64,000 nucleotides of DNA from Lamellibrachia satsuma (lineage: Eukaryota > Annelida > Polychaeta > Sabellida > Siboglinidae): positions 3,800,001-3,864,000 of the forward strand of contig BSQZ01000034.1 in assembly GCA_033239005.1 (NCBI GenBank), given 5' to 3'. Under the pieces are notes generated by a model. It was not told the DNA's origin and made no database searches. It was given only the letters and a program-made list of their open reading frames with translations. The translations under genes were made by a program, and so were the position numbers. This document shows, in pieces, positions 35,701-45,724 of the stretch; positions within the stretch are counted from its first letter, which is position 1; the number at the start of each line of letters is the position of its first letter.

Positions 35701-38700
35701 TCTACTACAGTTCACTTAGAACTTATACTACAGTTCACTTAGAACTTCTTCTACAGTTCACTTAGAACTTCTACTACAGTTCACTTAGAACTTCTACTAC
35801 AGTTCACTTAGAACTTCTACTACAGTTCACTCAGAACTTCTACTACAGTTCACTCACAACTTTTACTACAATTCACTTAGAACTTCTACTACAGTTCACT
35901 CAGAACTTCTACTAAAGTTCACTTAGAACTTCTACTACAGTTCACTCAGAACGTCTACTACAGTTCACTTAGAACTTCTGCTACAGTTCACTTAGAACTT
36001 CTACTACAGTTCACTTAGAACTTCTACTACAGTTCACTTAGAACTTCTACTACTGTTCACTCAGAACTTTTACTAAAGTTCACTTAGAACTTCTACTACA
36101 GTTCACTCAGAACTTCTACTACATTTCACTCAGAACTTCTACTACAGTTCACTCAAAACTTCTGCTACAGTTCACTCAGAACTTCTGCTACAGTTCACTT
36201 AGAACTTCTACTACAGTTCACTTAGAACTTCTACTACAGTTCACTTAGAACTTCTACTACAGTTCACTTAGAACTTCTACTATAGTTCACTTAGAACTTT
36301 TACTACAGTTCACTCAGCTGTATAAATGAGCACCTGGCTACAGACAATGATGGATATGTGAACGAATAGTCTTTGCGCAGTAATTGCGTTGTGGCTGAAT
36401 GCTTCCCAGAGAAGTCAAGATGGCGTTGGAATGAACAGATCTGCCAGGGGGTGAAGTGTAAGGTCTGCCAGGGGGTGAAGTGTAAGGCACTCTAAACAGT
36501 CCTGAGGACTGGATACTGCGCGCTATATATTCAAACGTACCTTTTTACCTTTTACTCTTAAAACCTCAGGGGCACCAAACCAGATTCATTAAGCATGATA
36601 TCGCAGTATCATCATATTTAAGAATGAAAGGCTGCCAAGGATATAGGGTGGAAAGATAAATTTTAAAAGATACACCTTGAGATTTTTACATGTGTTGTCC
36701 ATCACTGTCATCATTGTCAATATTACAATAAAAAAATTGTTTTCATTATTATTATTATCATGATTATTATCAGAAGATAGTGTTTGTAGTATGTCAGATT
36801 TTGATGTCTATAATCTAGTGTTTTCTGTCTTTCTCCAGAACTTGGTTAGTTCTGCTCCTGATCCATAGTATGTTACCCCACCTGGAGGCCATCACTATAG
36901 CACCCTTCATACATGCCCTTGCCGTTAAGCGAAAGGTACCCTTTGAGGGCATGGTATTGAAGTCAGGTAAGTCTAGTTTTTTCTTCTTCTATTACTTTTA
37001 TTTTTCAAGCGTTTTTTATCAGGGAATCAACTGAGTCTTAAAATATGATTTGACTGTTACTTATTTAACATTAAAATGAAACAGATAGCGGTCAAATTAT
37101 ATTTAGAAATTATGGTTAATTAAAGCACATTTGGGTGGTCATTGCGTTTACATGATATTACATTATTACATGATATCACAATAAAAATAATCAGACTTTA
37201 TACCTTTGATATAAATGGCGCAAGGGAGAAAACAGAGATGAACATGATATTCCCAAGCAAGCCACCAGATGGCAGTGTTGTGTGATTCAGGTCCACGCCT
37301 GGCATTTGTCGTGCTGCCTGATGCATTTGCAGCATCCGAAGTATCGAGTGTCTGGGTGTGTCTCTATTACGTCCACCTTGTGCTGTTCGCTTTACACAGG
37401 CAGGTGAGACTGATATTATATTTACACATTTTCACGGTCTAAACATAATCATTATTTGGCACATCATACGCCAAAACCGTGTACTCTTTTGTAATACTCA
37501 GAAACCAAGAGATGAATTTAATTATATTTTTTGTTGTGTCCTACATTGGCATTTTGTGATATGTCTAATTATTGCCACAAAATTGCTGCTTCATTTTCAG
37601 GCCCTCGTTCTGCTCACTATAGTGGAGAACATCGCAGAGTTTGCACCAAAATATACCCAGATTATCTTCCGTCGTAACGAAGTGTTAACGTTAACCCTCT
37701 GCATCTTTGGCTTCCTGCTTGGACTACCCCATGTGACCCAGGTAATTTTTTTTATCAATAATTAATTTTCAACGAACTGTTAAAATTCCAGAATAAAATT
37801 TTTTAAATACGACACCATATATAACAATGGAATTAAGGGGTAAATAAAGGTGCTGAAAGGGGGTGAGCAGTGTAATACTTATCTGTGATTCACCCCCGGC
37901 CAGTATATTTATTATATAGATACGATGTCCTGTCAAATAATGATAAATTAAAATCCATACACTGCTTAAAAATAAACGTGTGATGTTATCCTCACAAAAC
38001 TGTTTTGCTGATGGGCAAGAATTTTTTATTACACTTATTTTGTATCACTTAATCTTGTGTCAGTATTTTGTGTACATTCTCTGTATGTAGCTGAAGTAAA
38101 CTACGGAACTACGTACTAACTCTGACGCAAATGTCAAACCTGATTTTGTGCTCAGAAATAACTTTGTTGTTAAAATGAATGTTTTTACCCACTGGTGTTG
38201 TTAAAAATGAATGTTTTGGCCTACTGGTTTTGTTAAAATTAATGTTTTTACCCACTGGTGTTGTTAAAATGAATGTTTTGACCTACTGGTGTATGTTCAA
38301 GATTTGTTTAATTTGGAGGAGGCTTTGTGTAGTATCGTACATGATGTATTTAAAAAAAAAACATTTATTTTTCATCACAGTTCATAAGGATGCTGACTTT
38401 GAGCGCACGCAGGTAGTTTCACATTATAATGGCAGAAGTGCCACCTGGTGGATACAGAGTTGCTATTGCAATGCCTATATGGACATTGTACTAGCGATTA
38501 TGGGGGGGCCTTTATTCACTTTCACATGTTGCTCAGAGTTTCGACCGGAGCAGTGGAGGCGGAGGTCGTTGTGTGCATAGCTCATCTTTAGTTATTGCAG
38601 TCTCCGTAATATCCATTTCTCTGTGAAAACTGAAACACTAAGGTAAGTAAACTATTACAGAAGTACATGGAAACCGGCATCACAATAAAGAAAAACATTT

Positions 38701-41700
38701 CAAGGCACACGTTTCTCTAAAACAACACAGTGTCGAACGGTTAATCAATAAAGCACAAATCCTAAAAACACAGCTGTACAAATAAAAAGTGTGCATATGC
38801 TGTGGTGGCAAATTATTATAAATAATAGTGACATAGTTTCAAAGTAAATTAACTAACAAATCACCTCTTTGAGCCGCACTAAGCCATATAACGGGCATCG
38901 TCTAGCTAATGTACTAGTGATGCTATGGCCCCCTGTCGCTTGAAAAGCTCGCCACTGTCAAATAGCAACAGCTGCTATAACAGACATATTTTACTCTTTC
39001 TTCACGGGTTCACAGGTCAATATATTTACGTTCCATGTGGGGTCTGATGTTAAATCATAATGGTTTCATACTGTGTCATATCTTTTGAGGTGGCCCCTAA
39101 CTGCATTTGTTCACGATACAATGGATATTTCTTCATCTGTTTTCAGGGCGGCTCCTATCTATCTCGGCTGCTCGACTTCTCTCTCCCACGATTACTGCCC
39201 GTTCTGGCCGTACTGACTACCATACCATTGGTCAAGGCATATGGTCAGTCTCTGAATTTGTGCATCTACCACTTTCAAATTCCACGGGGTGATTTCTGCA
39301 ACATTTAAAGGGAATGCACTACAATTTTTGTAGATTAACCGAGCGAATGTTTTAAAGGACATCGCAACACTGAATTTGTTAGTATTTATTACACCTCAGT
39401 TGGTTAAAATAATATCTATACAATACATGTTTCCATCATGATCTTTCATTGTTTAATATTTTTGAAAACACGATTTGGCAGTGAAATGAAACATGCCAGT
39501 TTAGCGATGTATATTTATGGTAACACGACAGATCAGTAAATCTTGTTGTGACTTGATTCTTGATTGGTCTGTAAAATATTCATTTTATACTATTTCTGAT
39601 GGTAAATATACTACAGCTATAAATACTAAAACATGAAGTATCACATTGTTAGCTTAGGTGAACTTTGAGAAAAAAATTGGAACTACATACTACGTCCGAT
39701 GTAAATGTCAAACTTTTTATGCTAAGAAATAACCTTGTTGTTAAAATGAATGTTTTGACCCACTGATGTTGTTAAAATGAATGTTTTGACGCACTGGTGT
39801 TGTTAAAATGAATGTTTTGACCCACTGGTGTTGTTAAAATGAATGTTTTGACCCACTGGTGTTGTTAAAATGAATGTTTTGACCCACTGGTGTTGTTAAA
39901 ATGAATGTTTTGACCCACTGGTGTTGTTAAAATTAATGTTTTGACCTACTGGTGTATGTTCAGGATTTGTTTCGTTTGGAGGAGGCTTTGTGTAGTATCG
40001 TACATGATGTATTTAAAAAAAGCATTTATATTTGATCACAGTTCATAAGGATGCTGACTTTGAGCGCACGCAGGTAGTTTCACATTATAATGGCAGAAGT
40101 GCCACCTGGTGGATACAGAGTTGCTATTGCAATGCCTATATGGACATTGTACTAGCGATTATGGGGGGTCTTTATTCGCTTTCACATGTTGCTCAGAGTT
40201 TCGACAATTGATTCGAATCAGGGATATATGTGCCTGTAATCTAAGGTATATTGAGGGTAACTGGTGTTACTTACATATCATCTCTGCCCCACAGTGAGGC
40301 TGGAGCCCCTTCATCTTCCCATTGAACGCGTCTTCATGATGGGTTGGTTTGTACTTGCGTCAATTGCTGCTGCGGTAAGTGAAAAGTGTGTTTGTAGTGA
40401 CTTCATTTCAAGATCAAGAACATCAAAGACGTTTCAAATATTCAAACAAATCAGTTTGTAATACAATTTAAACAAACTCAGCTTATGAATGAAAAGCTTG
40501 AAGGAGTAACACAGAAGTGACTTACTCATATGGTTGTGTTACTCCATTACTACAATACTTAAAGTAGCTAACTATTAAAATATATCTTCATCAAATTTCG
40601 TATATGGTTACAGATATACAAACATAAATCATGTACGGTTATGTATAATTTTATGCTACTGTGATAACCATTACGTGTCTTCAGTATATCTATTTTGCAT
40701 AACTTTCCAACAGCTTCTCCTATGAAATGATTTTAAATAGTTGAAATCTAGCTATACTAACAATACTGACATTAAATGAATTCACTCATATTGTCTTAGC
40801 CACGTATTCAATAGTAGTGTCTGTGCATTGATATTGATCATTCATTTTTATTATCATATTTCGCTATGAAATTATCAGTTTCACTGTGACCTGTAATTTG
40901 TATGACTATATTCATACAATTTACCACAATCATTATGATGATATAACCATGTAACACCAACATGCTGGATTCTTGATGAACCAATGGCTTCCTTGTCCAC
41001 TTGCCATTTTGGATTTTGTTTTTGATGGCAATCTTGTTAAATCACATTATTTCTTTCTGTAATCATTGTAGTAATTTGGTTGATAATTTACTTCTAATTT
41101 TTAATTATATATATATATATATATTTAGTTAGTTTTCCTTTAAATAAATTTTATTTGTTGTAAAATAAATTTATATGTATTTTATGCAACCAACGACGCA
41201 AGCCAGGTGTAAGGATATGAAAAGGCCAAATAAATGACGTTTATTAAGAGTATGCCTAATGGCATATTATTCCGCTTAAAAGCATGAAGTGTGGACCCTG
41301 TAACATGCGCCAAGCATGTGGCTGAGCCTCATACAAAGCCGCTTGGACACAATGCTCCCAGAGCCCACACTTCGACATAGCAATACAGTACATGTAGTAA
41401 TATTCATACAACACAATACAATTCATGGCATCATCACCAGCACATTAAAAACATTACCCAATACCGACAATACTCGACACAAACCTATTTGCATATACTG
41501 CATTACTGGACTACACTACTTGCTAAGATTCCTACTCTATATATTTTTGTAACCTAAAAGGTGGGGCCATAACGCCACCGTTCACCGAAAACTGTGAACA
41601 CCCCCACCTTCTGCATATAATTGTTTATTTCATGCATTTTATGTGAAGCGCACCAAGCTTTCAAGGAAACTGCTATATAAAATAAATTGGTTATCATTAA

Positions 41701-42803
41701 AATGATCTGATTGCAGGCGTTACTTACATACCACACAGTTGCCTTCATGTCACCATTTATGGCCCAACTTGGGTTGCCTGCCTGGGCCATCACACTCGGC
41801 TGGTTTATCACTGTCTGTCCCCTGGTGGTCAGTGTGGTGGCTGGGGTCACTCACGCCCTCTGCAGGGCGAAAGGGACACTGCCAGAGGTAAGTTGATTTT
41901 ACTGTCAGGATCTCGTATGTTTTTTTTATTTCTGAAGGCAAGTTTGCATGAGTGAGTTATGCCCCAACTGGTCAGGCTACACGGTGTCGCGTGATACGGC
42001 ACAGCTAAATTATGTGTGTGTGTGTTTAGACGAGCATTTTGAGAAATTGCATGTGTGAACTATTGACTCGTACCAATCCTGACTTCAACTTTGATTAACG
42101 GTCAGTTGCCGATTTTACCACTGCTTCAAAATTGCGCCCGACTGTCTGTCCACTTACACCCAGTCCCAATTCCAGCAACACAATCTTAGACACAAACTGG
42201 CCTCGCTGTTCGCTCTTGCAAGATTGTTTACATGACTGATTCTTGCATTGTGGTATCACATGACACTGTGTCAGCTTAGAAAAAAAATCAGTTGTGTAAA
42301 TATGACTCAACACCACACCATGAACGACCATGACTCGGTCAAGTTTGGTTGTTCGTGATTAAATACATTACATAGAATAGGATTGTGAATCAGGTACATA
42401 ATTCCAGTTTATTTTAAGACTGTTATATGGTATGCAGATTTATAAGGCTTTATACAGAATTTCAAGTAAAAAAATATGGATTTCAACCAAAAAATATGGC
42501 AGGTTTGTAAATGTTGCTTTTATTGTATATATGTTTTTATCATCATCATCAATTAAGAAATGCTAATCAGTATCATTTCTCTTACAGCGGATACTTGAAA
42601 TTTTTCAAGTTGATACAACAATTGGAATCAATGAAACTGAAAGTGAAACTGGAAGCGTGTGCGCATTCCCTTCACCTTCCTGCAGGGCAAAGGCCAAGGT
42701 CAAAAAGAAACCAAGACTTTGGGAAGCAACGCAGCGTCCGACCGAAGTCCGCGTCGTCGCTGGAGCAAGCGGATCCAGTGATGGTCATGTGACAAAGCTT
42801 TGA
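23753..42803 (+). CDS. Divergent SLC6-family (neurotransmitter symporter-like) membrane protein
   Basis: Exons: 23753-23894, 24528-24662, 25443-25581, 28577-28709, 29244-29414, 30167-30273, 36839-36966, 37291-37403, 37601-37741, 39147-39243, 40295-40374, 41717-41887, 42588-42803. They join in frame to 590 aa with about 12 hydrophobic segments, the usual SLC6 size. An in-frame TGA upstream of the ATG supports the start. SLC6 landmarks: TM1 MDLAATWTFPYY (31-42); TM3 VVYNVQVGYGLFYI; SGSISWPGDVPW before TM4; RALEQHVGCVGLWAG in TM6; GPRLAFVVLPDAF before TM8; RRNEVLTLTLCIFGFLLGLP with HVTQGG; GTLPERI after TM12. Oddities: the TM1 GN.WRFP Asn and Arg are Ala35 and Thr38, the TM7 Asn is His285, and the TM8 Asp-Ser pair is His354-Arg355. 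These are Na+ ligands in LeuT and SERT. Asp32 aligns with the amine-binding Asp98 of SERT. EL2 is very short. Transport may be lost or altered. Confidence 0.85.
23881..24085. repeat. 43-bp tandem array that repeats a splice donor
   Basis: The unit contains the exon 1 end and donor (CATCTATAGACACACAG|GTAGAG) of the SLC6-like gene. Donor copies end at 23894, 23937, 23980, 24023 and 24066, each exactly 43 bp apart. Use of the second or third copy would shift the frame. The fourth copy (+129 nt) would keep it. Confidence 0.9.
24225..24475 (+). mobile_element. CR1-like 3' tail with expanded terminal repeat
   Basis: It starts with CCATTTGCCATCTGGAAGCC, which matches the 3' UTR of the CR1-like copies near 26570 and 58560 in the other orientation. 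It then runs into about 200 bp of degenerate GTTAAATCTAGTTAAATATT. Those copies end in the related motif AAATCTTGTT. It lies in intron 1 of the SLC6-like gene. Confidence 0.6.
25577..26408. repeat. 21-bp array starting at a splice donor, with 63-bp higher order
   Basis: About 39 units of AGGTTTGTTAACCCCACCCCC. The first unit is the exon 3 donor of the SLC6-like gene (ACTCCCAG|GTTTGTTAA). In the distal half, units alternate in threes, with every third one reading ACGTTGGTTAGCCCCACCCCT. Units divisible by three leave both strands open and produce long spurious ORFs. Confidence 0.9.
26545..28065 (-). mobile_element. CR1-like non-LTR retrotransposon, 5'-truncated, inactive
   Basis: On the - strand it reads in order VPFEWKEANIIPLFKKGSRN (27990s), YRPVSLTSMICKLLEKLIKD, FQKAFDKVPHYKLL, LSGVPQGSVLG, FADDTK (catalytic box, near 27485) and EKDLGVTISADMKVSEQC through HLEYCIQAW and RRATKI to the C-terminal FKN.L. 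Breaks include a stop where GPLLFLIYIND would be and frameshifts near 27310, 27550 and 27800. The 3' UTR (26560-26690) ends in repeated AAATCTTGTT. The endonuclease part is missing. It lies in intron 3 of the SLC6-like gene. Confidence 0.85.
29705..30020. repeat. Degenerate 17-18-bp repeat
   Basis: Variants of GACATGATATTTGTAAG recur across about 300 bp in intron 5 of the SLC6-like gene. Confidence 0.75.
30575..32110 (-). mobile_element. Second non-LTR retrotransposon, decayed
   Basis: An open stretch at 31268-31540 on the - strand reads LIYNSLIVSHINYCITVWGF, IIKLQKKALRIIT and HTEPLHKKL. This is the conserved C-terminal region of jockey/CR1-group reverse transcriptases and is a different family from the 26.5-kb copy. 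Sequence upstream (31550-32110) is too decayed to read through. The 3' side ends in a GAAGAA repeat near 30582. It lies in intron 6 of the SLC6-like gene. Confidence 0.65.
32768..32890. repeat. 51-bp repeat
   Basis: Two full units and one partial unit of CAGTTTTGCAGTAAAACGAG, TAATGTATAAGCAGCTCAGT and TAACTACACAG. Confidence 0.85.
32930..33265. repeat. Diverged direct duplication
   Basis: Two blocks of about 150 bp share GCTCAATACCA, ATTGCTA, CTGGTATGTGGG and AAGCTTGA in the same order. No coding content is recognised. Confidence 0.5.
33790..34130. repeat. 22-bp minisatellite
   Basis: About 15 units of GTGGCAATACTCTATCACTT with GC. Open frames across it are artefacts of the repeat. It lies in intron 6 of the SLC6-like gene. 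Confidence 0.95.
34262..36310. repeat. 23-bp minisatellite, about 89 units
   Basis: Units of TTCACTTAGAACTTCTACTA with CAG run for 2 kb and alternate between CACTCAG and CACTTAG types. The last unit merges into a SINE whose own sequence contains ACAGTTCACTCAG, so the unit overlaps the SINE body. Confidence 0.95.
36308..36550 (+). mobile_element. SINE family 1, copy 2 (tRNA head replaced by array)
   Basis: It starts at CACTCAGCTGTATAAATGAG and carries the same body as 9789-10114 (ACCTGGCTACAGA, GATATGTGAACGAATAG, GGACTGGATACTGCG). A 21-bp piece, GGTCTGCCAGGGGGTGAAGT, is doubled. The pol III head is absent. Confidence 0.8.
37261..37277. promoter_or_regulatory. CTCF-like motif
   Basis: GCCACCAGATGGCAGTG matches the animal CTCF core (CCA.YAGRKGGCRS). 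It lies just upstream of exon 8 of the SLC6-like gene. Motif match only. Confidence 0.4.
38105..38551. repeat. Intronic duplication, copy 1
   Basis: It pairs with 39678-40206. The shared order is an ACTACGTACTA-type lead, GTTGTTAAAATGAATGTTTT repeats, GGAGGAGGCTTTGTGTAGTA, CATAAGGATGCTGACTTTGA and GTGCCACCTGGTGGATACAG. This copy has about four of the 31-bp units. Confidence 0.85.
39678..40206. repeat. Intronic duplication, copy 2, with expanded 31-bp array
   Basis: It has the same content as 38105-38551, but with seven units of GTTGTTAAAATGAATGTTTT plus GACCCACTGGT. The copies are nearly identical in their 3' 180 bp. Exon 10 (39147-39243) of the SLC6-like gene lies between them. Confidence 0.85.
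40968..41045 (+). mobile_element. CR1-like 3' end fragment
   Basis: It reads CCAATGGCTTCCTTGTCCAC, TTGCCATTTTGG and GATGGCAATCTTGTTAAATC. This is the reverse complement of the 3' UTR ends at 26560-26640 and 58525-58600. Only the tail is present. Confidence 0.7.
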
Positions 42804-42818
42804 CTTTTTGACCTCGAA

Positions 42819-42824
42819 AATAAA
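42819..42824 (+). terminator. Poly(A) signal of SLC6-like gene
   Basis: AATAAA lies 16 nt after the stop codon, in a T/G-rich context. It implies a very short 3' UTR. Confidence 0.6.
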
Positions 42825-44090
42825 TGAGGTTGCTATGTTTGCTCACTGAAATACGTGGTTCGTCGTAAATGCCTTTGGTTGACGTTTATTTATATACAGC
42901 TGCGGATTGGTAATTTTTACAATTTTTAGGGGGGGTGGAAGTGCGGAAAATGACTAAACATTGGTTTCCAAGCAATGCTAAGACTTTGTTTCAACCAAGT
43001 GTGAGATTAAAAAAATAACTCTTTCACAGTGTCTTGTAAAATGTGTGCAACAAATTGCGGAATTGTGTTCGTTATATAGTATCCGTGGATTCTATTTCAC
43101 ATGACAAAACCATTTTATTCTGACATTAATTTTCTTGTTTGTGGGACATCTTTAATATATTTTTAAAGATGTCCCACAAACTAGTATACACTATAAGCAA
43201 AAATACGTTGCTGCACTCGACATTACATTGGTAAAAAAAGGTATTTTTATAATCTCGTAATTGGTTGACACCAAATCCAAACTTTGCTAGGAAAGTACGA
43301 AACCTGTTTTAGTAAATTTCTAGTTGTAAATGCACTTGTCTTCGTTCTGTTGTCCAGTCTTGTGGAAATAAAATTTTGGGGGGGATAACAAATCCTTCTT
43401 GTTAAGCAGGAAGCGCACGTTGTTTTCTATTGGTTGAGAACTATTTTCAGAAAATTATTTAATGTATTCGTACATAAATGTTTTATACATTGATTTTTGC
43501 TGTTGGATTTAATGTATATTTCGCAGTTGTATGATCAAAAATTGGAGAGTGCACTATGTTTTATTGGCATCTGCTCTGAGAGTTTGTTATTATTATCATC
43601 TTTATTCGGACTCAAGATCCACAAACATGTATATATTAAACAAATTATAAAATTCCATATTAGAAGCAGCTGTTAGAAAACAAATTATTATTGTCTATTA
43701 TCATGATCTGTGTAAATGAATTGTAAAATATAAAGGAAATATGTTGCTCTAAATAGTGATGTCTTCAAGTAGGGGACCTGGATTCAGTGGCTTATTTTAA
43801 ACAATCCAAAGGGGGCCATGGACCCTAAACACCCCATTGCCTGGAATATTAGTATGGGCTGAAGATTTCTAACATGACCCTTATTTTGCTGAATACAGTC
43901 TGATGGCGTGTGAAAATACATTAAGAAAATATTGTTGTGTTGCAATGATGTGATATTATAACAACAATTGTGCTAGTAGAAATAATTTTTTATTATGTGG
44001 ACATGTTTGGAAATCAACTTTTGGTTGAAGAAACATTATAATGCTAAATCCTGATTTAAGGGCACTTTATCCAGTGTAAAGATTTATAGG
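42825..44090. other. Intergenic region
   Basis: No gene is recognised. A perfect 19-bp inverted repeat at 43139-43180 (arms TTGTGGGACATCTTTAA and complement) could form a hairpin. Confidence 0.5.
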
Positions 44091-44092
44091 AC

Positions 44093-44420
44093 GGGGTTGC
44101 TTGATGGTTAGAGCACTGTATCAGTCGAGAGGACTAGGGGTTGAGACCAACCATTGCTGTTTCAAAACCTGGGCAAATTCGTTCACCCCACTTTGCCTGT
44201 GTCTTTCGGAGGAGACACTAAAACTGTTGGTCCCTCCTACTTAGTGGCTATGCCAGGGGAAGTAAAAGATCCCACACCAGGGGTAAATGTGTAACCTGTC
44301 GTGGACTCGCCTAGTCTATTCTCAAAATAGGATGGGCTGCGTAAACACATCTTACAACCTGTGGTGTTGAAAGCCACGGCCGAGTATTGAATCTCAGGCT
44401 CCTACAATAACGAGAGATTG
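44093..44420 (+). mobile_element. tRNA-derived SINE, family 2
   Basis: An A-box-like TTGATGGTTAGAGCACT (44100s) and a B-box-like GGGTTGAGACC are at tRNA-like spacing. A unique body follows (TTTCGGAGGAGACACTAAAA, GGTAAATGTGTAACCTG, GGATGGGCTGCGTAAACA) and continues to a CTACAAT end. The body differs from SINE family 1. It is not a functional tRNA because the cloverleaf is lost. Confidence 0.7.
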
Positions 44421-44526
44421 TGAGTGAAATGTGTAGTATGAGGATGACAATGTCTAAAGATTTGAAGGTTATTTTGTTGTCTGTGCCATTGACTAGGCGG
44501 TCAGCCGATGTTATTTAAGAATATAT

Positions 44527-44745
44527 ACAGGGCATAGTAGCACAGTTACCAGAACGTCGGAGTCTCAATTGAAAGAACCCGGATTTGATTCCTCTTACTG
44601 CTGTTTCGAAACCTGGGTAATTTTGTTCACTCCACTTCGCCTTAGCTGTGTAAACAAGTACCTGGCTACAGAGGTGGATATGTGAATGAATAGTCTTTGA
44701 GTAGTCCTGTGGACTGGATACCGTGCTATATAAGAACCTACCTTT
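44527..44745 (+). mobile_element. SINE family 1, copy 3
   Basis: It carries the head (GCATAGTAGCACAGTTACCA, GATTTGATTCC B box) and the body (AGTACCTGGCTACAGA, GTGGATATGTGAATGAATAG, GGACTGGATACCG). It lacks the middle GGTCTGCCAGG block seen in the other copies. Confidence 0.8.
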
Positions 44746-44814
44746 ATCATTATAAGAATGCATTCATTGTTGTTATTCTGAAGTGCTTATGTCAATGTCA
44801 GTGTTGTAGTGTGT

Positions 44815-45200
44815 CAGCTCAGGCAACACTGCAGTTACTTCAGGGGGTCATCTCAAGCAACACCGCAGTTACTTCAGGGGGTCATCTCAAGCAACACTGC
44901 AGTTACTTCAGGGGGTCATCTCAAGCAACACTGCAGTTACTTCAAGGGGTCATCTCAAGCAACACTGCAGTTACTTCAGGGAGTCATCTCAAGCAACACC
45001 GCAGTTACTTCAGGGAGTCATCTCAAGCAACACTGCAGTTACTTCAGGGGGTCATCTCAAGCAACACCGCAGTTACTTCAGGGAGTCATCTCAAGCAACA
45101 CTGCAGTTACTTCAGGGGGTCATCTCAAGCAACACCGCAGTTACTTCGGGGGTCATCTCAAGCAACACTGCAGTTACTTCAGGGGTCAGCTCAGACTGTC
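44815..45200. repeat. 34-bp minisatellite
   Basis: About 11 units of GTCATCTCAAGCAACACTGC with AGTTACTTCAGGGG. Open frames here change register every unit and are not protein-like. Confidence 0.95.
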
Positions 45201-45364
45201 TGTGTTCGATATTTAAAAATTATTTCATTGGGGGATTAGCAGGCATTTCCCTTAGCATTGTACATCTGTGTACTTTTCAAAAAAACATTTAGTTTTCCAA
45301 TCAGTTTATATGATGGTGAAAGAGGCACAAAATCACATTCTGCTGCAATATTGTTAGCATGTGA

Positions 45365-45450
45365 TCGACACAGCACGAAGACAAGGATATTTTCATGGGT
45401 ATGTACCCATGGGTCGATATACCGTATTCAGCCTATTAAGCGTACATGCC
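45365..45450 (+). repeat. Dispersed repeat family C, copy 1
   Basis: ACAGCACGAAGACAAGGATA then TTTTCATGGG, CCCATGGGTCGATATACC and CCTATTAAG recur in reverse orientation at 49965-50036. It overlaps the left end of the adjoining MITE. Confidence 0.7.
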
Positions 45451-45711
45451 CTAATTAGCGTACACCACCTTTTTTAATCGGCAGGATCCATAATTATTGT
45501 AATTTCACTAGTGTAGAACAACTGAAGTGTCGCCATCTGGTGTTAAACAGTTGGCATCACTTTTCAGTTATTCTACACTAGTCACCAAATGACACTATTA
45601 GTGCTAAACAGTTACCTTATTGTCTAGAGAAACACGTTTATAAGAACAGATTCCATGACACAATTTTTGTCAAGCGTACTGTGCGCTTACTAGGTTGAAT
45701 ACGGTAATTCA
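45420..45711 (+). mobile_element. MITE family M1, copy 3, complete
   Basis: It runs from CCGTATTCAGCCTATTAAGCG to TACTAGGTTGAATACGG with TA on both sides. The body includes GGATCCATAATTATTGTAAT, CGCCATCTGGTGTTAAACAG and TTATTCTACACTAGTCACC. It is the best-preserved copy in the window. Confidence 0.85.
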
Positions 45712-45724
45712 AAGTGTCCTATAA

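Noticed and set aside
34262..36310. CRISPR-like array
   Set aside because: Units are contiguous with no unique spacers, and the host is an intron-bearing eukaryote.
44093..44170. tRNA gene
   Set aside because: A- and B-box-like words are present but no cloverleaf or acceptor stem; a SINE body follows directly. The same applies to 9789-9860.
44697..45239. 180-codon ORF with repeated TAVTSGGHLKQ
   Set aside because: The 34-bp array shifts frame every unit, and its start lies in a SINE.
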